Notes: generated by a model not told the origin, from the letters alone. A DNA stretch of 64,000 nucleotides from Georgenia yuyongxinii (GCF_006352065.1 NZ_CP040915.1:2046001-2110000), one strand, 5' to 3'; counted from the first letter of the stretch, positions 17,886 to 26,352 are shown. Translations and numbers: made by a program.

Positions 17886-20030
17886 ATGGCAGGCCTGATC
17901 CGACGCGAGGACATCGACGCCGTTCGCGAGCGGGCCCGCATCGAGGAGGTCGTCGGCACCTACGTCACCCTCAAGACCGCCGGCGTCGGCTCGCAGAAGG
18001 GCCTGTGCCCGTTCCACGACGAGCGCACCGCGTCCTTCCACGTGCGCCCGCAGCTGGGTCTGTGGCACTGCTTCGGCTGCGACGAGGGCGGCGACGTCAT
18101 CTCCTTCGTCCAGAAGATCGACCACCTCTCCTTCACGGAGGCCGTCGAGCACCTGGCGAGCAAGGTGGGCGTCCAGCTGCGCTACGAGGACGGCGGCACC
18201 TCCCGCCCCCGGGAGGAGCCCGGCCGCCGTCAGCGCCTGATCGAGGCCCACCGGGTCGCCGAGGAGTTCTACGCCACCCAGCTCGACAGCCCCGAGGGCG
18301 AGACGGGCCGGCGCTTCCTCGCCGAGCGTGGGTTCGACCGCCAGGCCGCGGCGACCTTCGGCGTCGGCTATGCCCCCAAGGGTTGGGACCACCTCATGCG
18401 CCACCTGCGCGGGCGCGGCTTCACCGAGGCCGAGCTGACGGCGTCGGGCCTCGTCTCGCAGGGCAACCGCGGGATCTACGACCGCTTCCGCGGGCGTCTC
18501 GTCTGGCCCATCCGGGACATCACCGCCGAGACGGTCGGCTTCGGCGCCCGGCGCCTGTACGAGGACGACCAGGGCCCGAAGTACCTCAACACCCCCGAGA
18601 CCCCGATCTACAAGAAGTCCCACGTGCTGTACGGCCTCGACCTCGCCAAGCGCGCGATCGCCAAGGAACGCAAGGTCGTCGTCGTCGAGGGGTACACCGA
18701 CGTCATGGCCGCCCACCTGGCCGGGGTGGGCACCGCGGTGGCCACCTGCGGGACGGCGTTCGGCACCGACCACGTCAAGATCGTCCGGCGCCTCCTCGGG
18801 GACACCGACGACGCCGCGGCCGGGGTGATCCTCGCCTCCGGCGCGACCCGCGGCGGTGAGGTGATCTTCACCTTCGACGGCGACGCGGCGGGCCAGAAGG
18901 CCGCGCTGCGCGCCTTCGAGGAGGACCAGCGGTTCGCCTCGCAGACGTTCGTCGCCGTCGGCCCGGACGGCATGGACCCGTGCGACCTGCGCCTGCAGCG
19001 CGGCGACGAGGCGGTCCGCGAGCTGGTGACCGGCCGCGAGCCGCTGTTCGCCTTCGCCATCCGCTCGGTGCTGCGTCAGCTCGACCTGGCGACGGCGGAG
19101 GGCCGGGTCGCGGCGCTGCGTGCCGCATCCCCGGTGGTCGCCGGCATCCGCGACCAGGCGCTTCGCTGGGAGTACACCCGCGAGCTCGCCGGGTGGCTCG
19201 GCATGGATGAACCGTCGGTGCGGCAGGCCGTGCAGGGTGCTCAGCGTGCGGGTGGCCGGCCGGAGATGCCCGTCGCGGTGCTCGCCCCGGGCGGCGCCGG
19301 CGGGTGGAACGGCGGCGGGAACCGGCGCGGGTCGGCATCGGACTCCCGGTCCGGTGACCGGCGGTCCTGGGACACGCGCGGAGAGGGCGGTGCCCGCGGC
19401 GCCCGGACGTCGCGCGACGGCGGCGGCTACTCCGGGCGCCGGTACGACGACGGCCGCGACGGCTTCCGCGACATCTCTGCCGCACCCGGGTCCATGCCGG
19501 GCGGCCACCGGCCACCACGCGAGGATCCCGTGGCCCGTCTCGAGCGCCAGGTGCTCGAGGTGGTGCTCCAGCTGCCCCAGCACGCGCTGGGCGCCGGGTT
19601 CGACGACCTCGCGCCCGACACCTTCACGGTGCCCGCCTACCGGGGCGTGCACGACGCCATCCGCGCGGCGGGCGGCACCTTCGCCTACGGCCAGGAGGTC
19701 GAGCGCCACGCGGCGGTGCAGCCCGGCGGGGACGCGGCCAGGCACGCGGCCGCGTGGTGGGCCGAGCAGGTGCGGGAGAACGCCGTCGGACCGGTCGCCG
19801 GCGTCATCACCGAGCTCGCCGTCACGCCCCTGCCCGAGGACCGGCCCGATGCCCTCGCCGGCTACGCCCAGGGTGTGCTCGTGGCGCTGATCCGGATGGG
19901 GCTGACGCGGCAGATCGCCGACGTCAAGGGCCGCCTGCAGCGCACCGACCCGGCCGACTCCGCCTACCAGCAGGTCTTCGCCGACCTCATGGCGCTCGAG
20001 AACCGGCGACGCGCGCTGAGCCGGGACTGA
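17886..20030 (+). CDS. dnaG: DNA primase
   Basis: A 714-residue replicative primase that makes RNA primers at the fork. The CHC2 zinc finger has C41, H44, C62 and C65 (CPFHDE, CFGCDEGGD). The catalytic core contains the Toprim motif VVVVEGYTDVMAAH and the metal-binding FTFDGDAAGQ. A Gly/Arg/Asp-rich low-complexity linker covers about residues 470-535 (for example DGGGYSGRRYDDGRDGF). It separates the core from the C-terminal helicase-binding helical domain. Replication genes usually lack such RGG-like linkers, though primases of Actinobacteria vary here. Confidence 0.96.
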   Translation: MAGLIRREDIDAVRERARIEEVVGTYVTLKTAGVGSQKGLCPFHDERTASFHVRPQLGLWHCFGCDEGGDVISFVQKIDHLSFTEAVEHLASKVGVQLRYEDGGTSRPREEPGRRQRLIEAHRVAEEFYATQLDSPEGETGRRFLAERGFDRQAAATFGVGYAPKGWDHLMRHLRGRGFTEAELTASGLVSQGNRGIYDRFRGRLVWPIRDITAETVGFGARRLYEDDQGPKYLNTPETPIYKKSHVLYGLDLAKRAIAKERKVVVVEGYTDVMAAHLAGVGTAVATCGTAFGTDHVKIVRRLLGDTDDAAAGVILASGATRGGEVIFTFDGDAAGQKAALRAFEEDQRFASQTFVAVGPDGMDPCDLRLQRGDEAVRELVTGREPLFAFAIRSVLRQLDLATAEGRVAALRAASPVVAGIRDQALRWEYTRELAGWLGMDEPSVRQAVQGAQRAGGRPEMPVAVLAPGGAGGWNGGGNRRGSASDSRSGDRRSWDTRGEGGARGARTSRDGGGYSGRRYDDGRDGFRDISAAPGSMPGGHRPPREDPVARLERQVLEVVLQLPQHALGAGFDDLAPDTFTVPAYRGVHDAIRAAGGTFAYGQEVERHAAVQPGGDAARHAAAWWAEQVRENAVGPVAGVITELAVTPLPEDRPDALAGYAQGVLVALIRMGLTRQIADVKGRLQRTDPADSAYQQVFADLMALENRRRALSRD

Positions 20031-20065
20031 CGGCAACGGCTACTGAGCCCCGGACTGACCCCCAA

Positions 20066-20093
20066 GCGGCCGCCGGACGACTGCGGCGGCCGT
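20066..20093. terminator. Hairpin after dnaG
   Basis: CGGCCGCCG (20067-20075) and CGGCGGCCG (20084-20092) form a perfect 9-bp stem with an 8-nt loop, extended by one G.T pair. It lies 36 nt after the dnaG stop and before the next gene, so it is probably the transcription terminator. Confidence 0.65.
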
Positions 20094-20220
20094 CATGATC
20101 GAGCCGTGACCAGATGCCCCCGGGAATTGGGGGTGCGCACAGGGCCCGATACGACCATCGTTGGAGCAGTGGACGAGCGGCCGGGCGCAGAGCCGGGCGC
20201 GAACGTCGGAGCGCACTGTG

Positions 20221-20982
20221 ATGGGGGAGCAGGTGGTCCGCAGGTCGGCCGCGCCGTCGATGCCCGATCACCGCATCGCCGTCGGAGTCCCGGGACAGGC
20301 GCGTCTGCGCCGGCTCCGCGCCCTCGCCGCGCGGCTCGCGCCGGCCGCCGTCGTCGCCGTGCTGTGCGTGCTGGCCACCGCGGCCCTGGTCCTCTCGGTC
20401 GTCGCCGTGTGGCCCGCCGGGGGAGGCGACACCGGCAGCGCGGAGACCGTGGCCGGCCCGGGTGCCGGTCCTCGGGCCGACGTCATGGCACCCGGCGCGG
20501 GTCCGCTGACGGGCAGGCCGGGCGGGGAGGCACCCGCTGGCGCCCTGTCGGGTCGTGCCGCCGCGGTGGACGTCGGCGAGTCGGCCCGCGTCGGCTCATG
20601 GGCCGTGCGGTTCGGCCGGACGCTCGGCGACGCGCAGGTCATGGCCGAGAGCGGGGCAAACGCGCGGATCCGGGAGCTGGCCGACGGCGAGCGGCTCGTG
20701 ATGGCCACCGTCTCCCTCACGAACAACGCCGCCGGCGCCGCCGACCCCGCCCTCGACCTCATCGTGGGCTATCTCGGGTCGGACGGCGTCGAGTACAACG
20801 CCCTCACCGGGGCGACGTGCGGGTCCGGGAGGGACGTGCTGGCTCTGGGCGTGGTCCCTGCCCAGGACAGCGTCACCGGGACGGTGTGCCAGATCGTGCC
20901 GAGCGCGGTGATCGACGGCGGGTCATGGGTGCTCCGGACCGCCGCTGAGTACACCAGGCCTGTGTTCTTCGACGCGAGCTAG
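20221..20982 (+). CDS. Membrane-anchored protein, DUF4352-like
   Basis: About 253 residues. An N-terminal cytoplasmic stretch precedes one membrane segment (PAAVVAVLCVLATAALVLSVVAVW). A Gly/Ala/Pro-rich linker follows, then an extracytoplasmic beta domain with the pattern of DUF4352/telokin-like proteins (VGSWAVRFGRTL, ERLVMATVSLTNN, VTGTVCQIVPS). Two cysteines (ATCGSG and TVCQIV) could form a disulfide. Function unknown. A TTG at 20161 in the same frame would add 20 residues, but I prefer the ATG. Confidence 0.7.
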   Translation: MGEQVVRRSAAPSMPDHRIAVGVPGQARLRRLRALAARLAPAAVVAVLCVLATAALVLSVVAVWPAGGGDTGSAETVAGPGAGPRADVMAPGAGPLTGRPGGEAPAGALSGRAAAVDVGESARVGSWAVRFGRTLGDAQVMAESGANARIRELADGERLVMATVSLTNNAAGAADPALDLIVGYLGSDGVEYNALTGATCGSGRDVLALGVVPAQDSVTGTVCQIVPSAVIDGGSWVLRTAAEYTRPVFFDAS

Positions 20983-21176
20983 TTGGTCGGCCTGAGCGGG
21001 TCGCAGTCCCCGCACAGGAGCACCGCGGCGTCGACGGCCGCTCCCTGGGCGACGTGACGCAGGCTTGCCCCGGTGCGCGCGCATCCGGCGCACCCGTGCG
21101 CGGCCCGGGGCCACTCGTCGCTGAGGTCGAGCACGCCGAGAGCTCCGTCGGGGAAGCGCACCGCGTGAAAGGTCAT
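20979..21176 (-). CDS. Small protein with two Cys pairs
   Basis: A 65-residue protein, MTFHAVRFPDGALGVLDL at its N-terminus. It has CAGC and CGDC pairs 23 residues apart, the arrangement of a small zinc ribbon. It is divergent from dinB and overlaps the end of the upstream plus-strand gene by 4 nt. The start ATG lies beside an inverted repeat (CATAC/GTATG, 21174-21189). I do not recognise a family. A small metal-binding adaptor is possible but unproven. Confidence 0.6.
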   Translation of the reverse strand: MTFHAVRFPDGALGVLDLSDEWPRAAHGCAGCARTGASLRHVAQGAAVDAAVLLCGDCDPLRPTN

Positions 21177-21283
21177 ACGAATAAGTATGCCCCGGAGTGT
21201 GCGATATGCACGTGTTGCCACGCCCGACGTCGGCCGGCAGCGTCCGTCCGAGCCGCCCGTCTGCCACATGCGCCTCTGGCGTA

Positions 21284-21299
21284 TCGAACAGGCGTTCGA
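21284..21299. promoter_or_regulatory. LexA (SOS) box of dinB
   Basis: TCGAACAGGCGTTCGA matches the actinobacterial/Gram-positive SOS consensus (CGAACnnnnGTTCG), and the palindrome extends outward by two bases on each side. It abuts the -10 box TATGCT and ends 12 nt before the dinB GTG, so bound LexA would block the promoter. Confidence 0.88.
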
Positions 21300-21305
21300 T
21301 ATGCT
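21300..21305 (+). promoter_or_regulatory. -10 box of a probably leaderless dinB transcript
   Basis: TATGCT begins directly after the LexA box and ends 6 nt before the GTG at 21312. No ribosome-binding site is visible. Confidence 0.5.
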
Positions 21306-21311
21306 TCCGGC

Positions 21312-22568
21312 GTGTCTACGGGGCCGACGATCCTGCATGCCGATCTCGACGCGTTCTACGCGTCGGTCGAGCAGCTGCTCGACCCCGCGCTGCGTGGTCG
21401 CCCCGTCGCCGTGGGCGGTGGGCCCCGTGGGGGAGTGGTCCTCGCCGCCTCGTACGAGGCCAAGGCCACTGGGGTCCAGGGCGGGATGCCGGGATGGCGC
21501 GCGGCGCAGCTCTGCCCGGCCCTCATCTTTGTCCGGGGGCACTTCGACGAGTACCCCCGGCTCGCGGATCAGGTGATGCACATCCTCGGCGACGTCACAC
21601 CCGCCGTGCAGCGGATCTCCATCGACGAGGCCTTCCTCGACGTCTCGGGATCCACCCACCTGTTCGGCCCGCCGGCCGTCATCGGGGCGACGCTGCGCGA
21701 ACGGGTGCGAGCCGAGGTGGGCCTGCCGATCTCGGTCGGCGCGGCACGGACGAAGCACCTGGCCAAGGTCGCCTCCCAGGTGGCCAAGCCGGACGGGCTG
21801 GTGGTCGTCGACCCGGAGCGGGAGCGCGAGTTCCTCGATCCGTTGCCGGTAGGCCTCATCTGGGGCGTGGGACCGGTCACGGAGCAACGCCTGGCCGACC
21901 GCGGCATCCGCACGATCGGCGATCTCGCGGAGTCGCCCACCGGGATGCTGAAGCGCCTCCTCGGTCCGGCCGTCGGCACCACGCTGCACGCCCTCGCCCT
22001 CAACGACGACCCCCGGCGCGTGGCGACATCTGCTCGCGCACGCTCGGTCGGTGCGCAGTCGGCGATGGGCCGTCGACGCCCGACGCCCGAGCTCGTCCGT
22101 GAGGTGCTCGGCCACCTGGCCGAACGGGTGGCGGGCCGGCTCCGGGCGAAGAACCGGGCGGGGCGCACGATCACCGTGCGCGTGCGGTTTCCCGGGATGC
22201 GGTCCGTGACGCGCTCCCTCACCCTCCCTGCAGCGGTGTCCGCGACGCTGACCCTGACCGAGGTCGCCGAGCAGCTCGCCTGGCAGGCCATCCGTGACCA
22301 TCCCGACGAGGCGGAGATCAGCCTGCTCGCCATCTCGGTGAGCAACCTGACGCCGCAGCACGGCGTCCAGCTCGAGCTGGAGCTGCCGCCGCCGGATCCG
22401 TGGCGGCCCGGCACGGCCCAGGGCTCCGCCAGGTGGGCCCTCGACAGGTCGATGGACGCCGCACGGGCCCGGTTCGGACGCGATGCCGTCGGGTACCTTC
22501 CGGCCACCCTGCGAGGCCCGGGCGGCGTCCCCGACGACTTCCGGGAGCTGGCCGAGCGTGACCTGTGA
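21312..22568 (+). CDS. dinB: DNA polymerase IV
   Basis: A 418-residue Y-family translesion polymerase. Catalytic acidic residues are visible as D11 in ADLDAFYASVEQ and D105/E106 in SIDEAFLDVSG. YEAKATGVQGGMP is the conserved palm/finger segment. Two helix-hairpin-helix-like motifs follow (IWGVGPVTEQRL, IRTIGDLAE), and the little-finger domain forms the C-terminal third. No clear beta-clamp motif stands out. The start is set by the SOS box and -10 element, because the longer open frame (from 21054) runs through the promoter. Confidence 0.94.
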   Translation: MSTGPTILHADLDAFYASVEQLLDPALRGRPVAVGGGPRGGVVLAASYEAKATGVQGGMPGWRAAQLCPALIFVRGHFDEYPRLADQVMHILGDVTPAVQRISIDEAFLDVSGSTHLFGPPAVIGATLRERVRAEVGLPISVGAARTKHLAKVASQVAKPDGLVVVDPEREREFLDPLPVGLIWGVGPVTEQRLADRGIRTIGDLAESPTGMLKRLLGPAVGTTLHALALNDDPRRVATSARARSVGAQSAMGRRRPTPELVREVLGHLAERVAGRLRAKNRAGRTITVRVRFPGMRSVTRSLTLPAAVSATLTLTEVAEQLAWQAIRDHPDEAEISLLAISVSNLTPQHGVQLELELPPPDPWRPGTAQGSARWALDRSMDAARARFGRDAVGYLPATLRGPGGVPDDFRELAERDL

Positions 22569-22963
22569 GCGACACCCCGCTCAGGGCCTTCGTGTGTCCG
22601 ACCGAGCGGCCCGTCGCGCTCAGGCCGCGTTCGCGGGGAGAGGTTGCAGCGTGGCCGTGCCGTCGCCGACCACGCTCCGTCGGTCGGGGCACACCGGGGA
22701 GACCACGAGCTCCAGGCCGATGATGAATGCCACGAAGACATCACCGGGTGAGCAGCCGTAGCCGAGCAGTCGAGGGTCAGGTCTCCAAGCTCGCAGGTCA
22801 GGTGCCGCGAAACTGCAGCTCTGCTCGGTACGACTCCCGAGGCGTCAGCCGGGACGGTGCCGCCGGGGCGGATGCCCCGTGCTTAGGAGCGGTTCGGTGT
22901 CTGGGTTGGGCGCGCCCCTACGTCGCCGAAGCAGTCACGGACCGACTTCGAGCCCAAACGAGA
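22569..22963. other. Gene-free stretch between dinB and attL
   Basis: About 400 nt with no supportable gene. One minus-strand frame (about 22620-22840) stays open and ends in a protein-like stretch, but it has no start codon or homologue I recognise. It may be a decayed gene fragment on the host side of the integration site. Confidence 0.4.
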
Positions 22964-22992
22964 AGGCCCGGAACCGTTGAGGTTCCGGGCCT
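22964..22992 (-). terminator. Original tRNA-Asn terminator, displaced
   Basis: AGGCCCGGAACC and GGTTCCGGGCCT form a perfect 12-bp stem with a 5-nt loop. It is followed on the minus strand by a pyrimidine-rich tail (TTCTCGTTT). It sits directly beyond the attL copy of the tRNA 3' end, as a terminator would beyond an intact tRNA-Asn. The insertion has separated it from its gene. Confidence 0.75.
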
Positions 22993-22993
22993 G

Positions 22994-23022
22994 GTGGCTC
23001 CCGCGACTGGACTCGAACCAGT
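22994..23022. repeat. attL, 29-bp copy of the tRNA-Asn 3' end
   Basis: It is identical to 38680-38708 and contains the T-arm and acceptor 3' half of tRNA-Asn (minus strand) including CCA. The bases beyond 23022 do not continue as a tRNA, so this is an attachment site and not a gene. Confidence 0.92.
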
Positions 23023-23050
23023 GCGGCTGGTTCTCGTCGCCACTGGGGCT

Positions 23051-23081
23051 GACCTGCGCTTTGACCACCTGACCTGCGCTT
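23051..23081. repeat. Direct repeats near attL
   Basis: GACCTGCGCTT occurs at 23051-23061 and 23071-23081, 20 nt apart (two helical turns), between attL and the integrase gene. It is a candidate excisionase or integrase accessory site. Confidence 0.4.
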
Positions 23082-23137
23082 ATGGGGAACAGTAACGGGA
23101 GACATGAGTTGACGCAAGAGGACAAGAAGTTACTCTG

Positions 23138-23158
23138 ATCCTGCACGTATCCTGCACG
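23138..23158. promoter_or_regulatory. Left integrase arm-type site
   Basis: Two tandem copies of CCTGCACG spaced 11 nt apart form a 21-bp block. The same 21 bp occur at 38601-38621 near the other end in the same orientation. This is how integrase arm-binding sites are placed. Confidence 0.65.
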
Positions 23159-23191
23159 CCGCCCCCACGCACACGACCCGAGGAGACACCC

Positions 23192-24307
23192 ATGGCCGCG
23201 AAGAAGCGGGGGTTCGGGCAGATCCGACGCCTACCCTCCAAGCGATACCAGGCCGGCTACACCGGCCCGGACGCCGCCCTGCACTACGCCCCGTCCACCT
23301 TCGACGCCCGCGAGGACGCCGAGGCATGGCTCGCCGACGAGCGCCGCCTCATCGCCGCCGGGACGTGGGCCCCGCCCAAGGCCCGGGCGAAGGCCAAGGC
23401 CGAGGGTCCGATGACCTTCGGCACCTACGCCGAGTCATGGCTCCGCCGCCGCGACCTCAAGCCCCGCACCCGCGCCCACTACCGACGCCTGCTAGACGAC
23501 TTCATCCTGCCCCGGTTCGAGGACGTGCCCTTCGCGCACATCACGCCCGTGGCCGTCGCCGACTGGCACGCCGACCTCGGCACCGCCACCGGCCCCACCT
23601 ACCGCGCCCACGCGTACTCCCTCCTGCGCACCATCTCGCTCACCGCCGTTTCAGAGGACGTCATCGACGCCTCGCCGTGCCGGGTCCGCGGCGCTGGCAA
23701 CTCCAAGCGTGTGAAGAAGATCGAGCCGGCCACGCTCGCCGAGCTCGAGGCCCTGACGAAGGCCATGCCCGAACGACTCCGGGCGATGGTCATGCTCGCC
23801 GCGTGGTGCGCGATGCGGTTCGGGGAGTTGGCCGAGCTGCGCCGGAAGGACGTGGACCTGAAGAACGGCATCATCCGCGTCCGCCGCGCCGTTGTCCGCG
23901 CTGACGGCGAGGTCATCGTGGGCACCCCCAAGTCCGAGGCTGGCGTCCGGGACGTGGCGATCCCGCCGCACCTCGTGCCCATGCTGAAGACGCACATCGG
24001 CGAGCACGCACAGTGGGGGAGGGATGGCCTCCTGTTCCCCAACCCCGACGGCGAGAACATGGCCTCATCCTCGCTGGCGTGGCACTTCAACAAGGCCCGC
24101 GTCGCCGCCAAGCGGCCGGACCTCCGGTTCCACGACCTGCGGCACACCGGAGCCGTCCTGGCCGCACAGACGGGCGCCACGCTCGCCGAGCTGATGGCCC
24201 GCCTCGGTCACTCAACCCCGGCCGCCGCCATGCGCTACCAGCACGCCGCGAAGGGCAGGGACGCCGAGATCGCCGCCCTGCTGTCCAAGATCGCCGAAGC
24301 GAAGTAG
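23192..24307 (+). CDS. int: Phage tyrosine integrase
   Basis: A 371-residue tyrosine recombinase that inserts and excises the element at tRNA-Asn. An N-terminal arm-binding AP2-like segment (GQIRRLPSKRYQAGYTGPD) and a SAM-like core-binding domain (MTFGTYAESWLRRRDLKPRT) precede the catalytic domain. The catalytic set is complete: R209 (AMRFGEL), K247, H314 and R317 (FHDLRHTG), H340 (LGHS) and nucleophile Y349 (MRYQHA). It is the first gene inside attL and reads into the element. Confidence 0.96.
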   Translation: MAAKKRGFGQIRRLPSKRYQAGYTGPDAALHYAPSTFDAREDAEAWLADERRLIAAGTWAPPKARAKAKAEGPMTFGTYAESWLRRRDLKPRTRAHYRRLLDDFILPRFEDVPFAHITPVAVADWHADLGTATGPTYRAHAYSLLRTISLTAVSEDVIDASPCRVRGAGNSKRVKKIEPATLAELEALTKAMPERLRAMVMLAAWCAMRFGELAELRRKDVDLKNGIIRVRRAVVRADGEVIVGTPKSEAGVRDVAIPPHLVPMLKTHIGEHAQWGRDGLLFPNPDGENMASSSLAWHFNKARVAAKRPDLRFHDLRHTGAVLAAQTGATLAELMARLGHSTPAAAMRYQHAAKGRDAEIAALLSKIAEAK

Positions 24308-24320
24308 ACCCACCCCCAGA

Positions 24321-24356
24321 CGCCCCGGCCACCCATCGAGGTGGCTGGGGCGTTCT
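24321..24356 (+). terminator. Rho-independent terminator after int
   Basis: CGCCCCGGCCACC (24321-24333) pairs with GGTGGCTGGGGCG (24340-24352) through a 6-nt loop and is followed by TTCT. It lies 14 nt after the int stop codon. Confidence 0.85.
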
Positions 24357-24919
24357 GCTGTCCCCTGAATTACCTGTGGACGGCCAGAAGTTCTACGACG
24401 ACACGACACGCTGATAGGCGCGACACGCCGGGAAATGCGAACTCTTAGGGCTGTGGAAAACCAGCCTCCCCTGGCAACGCGTTGCGTTCTCCGTCCGCCG
24501 GCGCATCCGAAAGTGGGCACCGGGATTCTTAGACAAACGTGAGCCGGCTTGTATCGCATTTGTCTACTAGGCGGCCATGCGTCCGCGCAATGGGGCAGGT
24601 CAGAGGCTGTGATCGCCGTAGACGCGACGTCTACAACTTGTATGCCAGCAGCTGGCAAATGTTAGACGGCGCCGCGCAGACCGTTCACCTGGGCACCTGA
24701 CCTGCAGCGATGCACACCTTGTGGGGCCCTCTGTGGATTCACGGTTCCACGCCCCCGGGGCTGCCAGGGCGAATGACACGAGTGGCATTTAGGCCCCTAC
24801 GATGAGTTGTGTCCAGATAGGAACGTAGATATCCGGGCAAGGAACGACCCGCCCCCTGAACAACCGCCAAGTAACCCAGGGGACGGGCCGCAAACACCTC
24901 ACAGGAGGCTCGATCAAGC
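24357..24919. other. 560-bp control region without genes
   Basis: No credible gene is visible. The region holds several palindromes: GCAACGCGTTGC (24474-24485), TAGACAAA/TTTGTCTA (24530-24537 and 24559-24566), GTAGACG/CGTCTAC (24618-24634), and an imperfect 11-bp hairpin (24848-24887) in the leader of the next gene. This is where a phage repressor gene and its operators are normally found, but no repressor gene is present. Confidence 0.5.
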
Positions 24920-25147
24920 ATGGCACACACGACCCTGAGCATGCGCAACACTGCGCCCAGGAATGGCGCGCTCCCGCTCTACGTGAGCATCAAGGAAGCA
25001 GCAGCGGCCAAGGGGGTGACCGAGCGGACCATCCGGAGGTGGATCGCGACGAACCACCTCAGCGCCGAACGCGTCGGCCCCCGCCTCATCCGCATCCGCG
25101 TCGAAGACCTCGAGCAGATGGGCCACCGGATCGGGGGTGCGGCGTGA
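24920..25147 (+). CDS. Helix-turn-helix excisionase-like protein
   Basis: A 75-residue protein with a MerR/Xis-type winged helix: YVSIKEAAAAKGVTERTIRR then WIATNHLSAERVGPRLIRI. Such proteins act as excisionase or early regulators in actinophages. ACAGGAGG precedes the ATG by 10 nt. It is the first gene after the control region, and its stop overlaps the next start (GTGA), so it opens an early operon that runs to about 27946. Confidence 0.8.
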   Translation: MAHTTLSMRNTAPRNGALPLYVSIKEAAAAKGVTERTIRRWIATNHLSAERVGPRLIRIRVEDLEQMGHRIGGAA

Positions 25148-25329
25148 ACCCCCAGAACACCCCCACCCCCCAGCACAACACCACCCGTCACGTGGCCAAC
25201 TGCAAGACGAACGGGGGCCACGTCCCTCCGTCGCAGTGCCCCAAGTGCTCCCAGCCGCCGGACTACAAGCTCATGGGCTACCTCATGAAGCTGGACCGCC
25301 TCGCCGGCAAGAGGGCAGGTGGCCGATGA
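25144..25329 (+). CDS. Small phage protein with Cys motif
   Basis: A 61-residue protein that starts at GTG and overlaps the preceding stop by 4 nt. NCKTNGGHVPPSQCPKC contains C-x13-C-x2-C with a nearby histidine, a possible small zinc site. The C-terminus is basic (KLDRLAGKRAGGR). Its stop overlaps the next ATG. Function unknown. The chain of 4-nt overlaps supports translation. Confidence 0.6.
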   Translation: MNPQNTPTPQHNTTRHVANCKTNGGHVPPSQCPKCSQPPDYKLMGYLMKLDRLAGKRAGGR

Positions 25330-25613
25330 GCACCACGCCCGACCTCCAGCCCGTCCTGGACAACACCGACCCGTGGTGGCGGGACAGCGCCGAGCGTGCC
25401 CTCCAGGACCTCGCCGCCACCGGCCGCACGTTCGACGCTTTCGACCTCACCGAGATGGGCGTCATCGACCCGCCCCACCCCAACCACTGGGGAGCACTCT
25501 TCCGTGCCGCTGCCAGCGCCGGAACCATCGAGGTGGCCGGGTACCACAAGTCCCGCCGCCCGGGGCGCGCAGGGGGCGTGTGCGCCTTCTGGCGGGGGAA
25601 GCGGGCGGCGTGA
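25326..25613 (+). CDS. Hypothetical phage early protein
   Basis: A 95-residue protein (MSTTPDLQPVLDNTDPWWRD at the N-terminus). It has a mixed alpha/beta segment FDAFDLTEMGVIDPPHPNHWGA and a basic C-terminus. The H-x-N-x-W-G-A pattern recurs in small actinophage and siphophage early proteins of unknown role. It overlaps both neighbours by 4 nt. Confidence 0.65.
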   Translation: MSTTPDLQPVLDNTDPWWRDSAERALQDLAATGRTFDAFDLTEMGVIDPPHPNHWGALFRAAASAGTIEVAGYHKSRRPGRAGGVCAFWRGKRAA

Positions 25614-26350
25614 CCCAGCGGACCCAGCGGTTCGACTGGGAACGCGCACTCCTCGCGTCCGACCTCCCGGCGTCGGCACGCCTGATCGGGCTCACGCTGG
25701 CGACCCGCACGGACCCGGACCTGACCATCCCCGCGGACTTCACGCCCTCCCTGTCGACCATCGCCAAGTGGACGGGGCTGAGCAGGCGCGCCGTCCAGTT
25801 GCATCTCAACGGACTCGAAACGGCGGGTTGGGTCACTCGTTCGCGACCGACCGTGATGGCGGCGAGGGTGCACCACGAGCGCACACGGTACGGACTCGCC
25901 ACACCTGCCGGGGCTGGGGCACCCGATGCCCTAGGGCATGAGATTCCCCAGCCTGGGGAACCCAGTGCCCTAGGGCTAGGGAATGAGGTGCACGGGGCTA
26001 GGGCACCAGTTGCCCTCAACCATCACGTTCCATCACCTTCTCCATCACCTTCCATCACCGACGTCGCTGTCGCTGCATCTCCTGGCTTCCGAGACCTCAC
26101 AGAAGACGAGATTCAGCCCTTCATCGAATTCCACAAGATCCGCCGGTGGCGTCCCTGGCTCAAGAAGGCCATGGGCGAAGGCTTCTACGAGGACTCAATC
26201 CGAGAGTTCCGAGGAGCACGAAACCAGCCCGCCGCGACGTCCGACCGGAAGCTCATGCAGCACATGAACGTCGTCGCCGAACTAGAGCAGTACGAAGAAC
26301 GCCAACTCCCGTACCAGAGCAGCCACGAAACCAAGTTGCTAGGAGCCTGA
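25610..26350 (+). CDS. Phage replication protein with helix-turn-helix
   Basis: A 246-residue protein that starts at GTG in an overlap with the previous stop. The N-terminal half has a winged helix (LSTIAKWTGLSRRAVQLHLN, GLETAGWVTR), as in HTH_36/DnaD-type replication initiators. The middle is a Pro/Ser-rich linker that includes PSPSPSPS. The C-terminal helical part (EIQPFIEFHKIRRWRPWLKK) resembles helicase-loader tails. A role in initiating element replication is likely but inferred. Confidence 0.65.
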   Translation: MTQRTQRFDWERALLASDLPASARLIGLTLATRTDPDLTIPADFTPSLSTIAKWTGLSRRAVQLHLNGLETAGWVTRSRPTVMAARVHHERTRYGLATPAGAGAPDALGHEIPQPGEPSALGLGNEVHGARAPVALNHHVPSPSPSPSITDVAVAASPGFRDLTEDEIQPFIEFHKIRRWRPWLKKAMGEGFYEDSIREFRGARNQPAATSDRKLMQHMNVVAELEQYEERQLPYQSSHETKLLGA

Positions 26351-26352
26351 CC

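Noticed and set aside
16338-20036. A 1232-residue minus-strand open frame across dgt and dnaG
   Set aside because: It is antisense to two recognisable genes and has no domains. Long antisense frames are expected at this GC content.
22620-22840. A gene on the minus strand between dinB and attL
   Set aside because: The frame has a protein-like end but no start codon after its upstream stop. It is kept only as a possible remnant.
22994-23080. A second tRNA next to the integrase
   Set aside because: Only the acceptor/T-arm 3' end is present. The sequence that should hold the anticodon arm and 5' half does not fold, so it is attL.
24212-24658. A 148-residue minus-strand frame in the phage control region
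   Set aside because: It overlaps int and its terminator and has no ribosome-binding site or recognisable domain.
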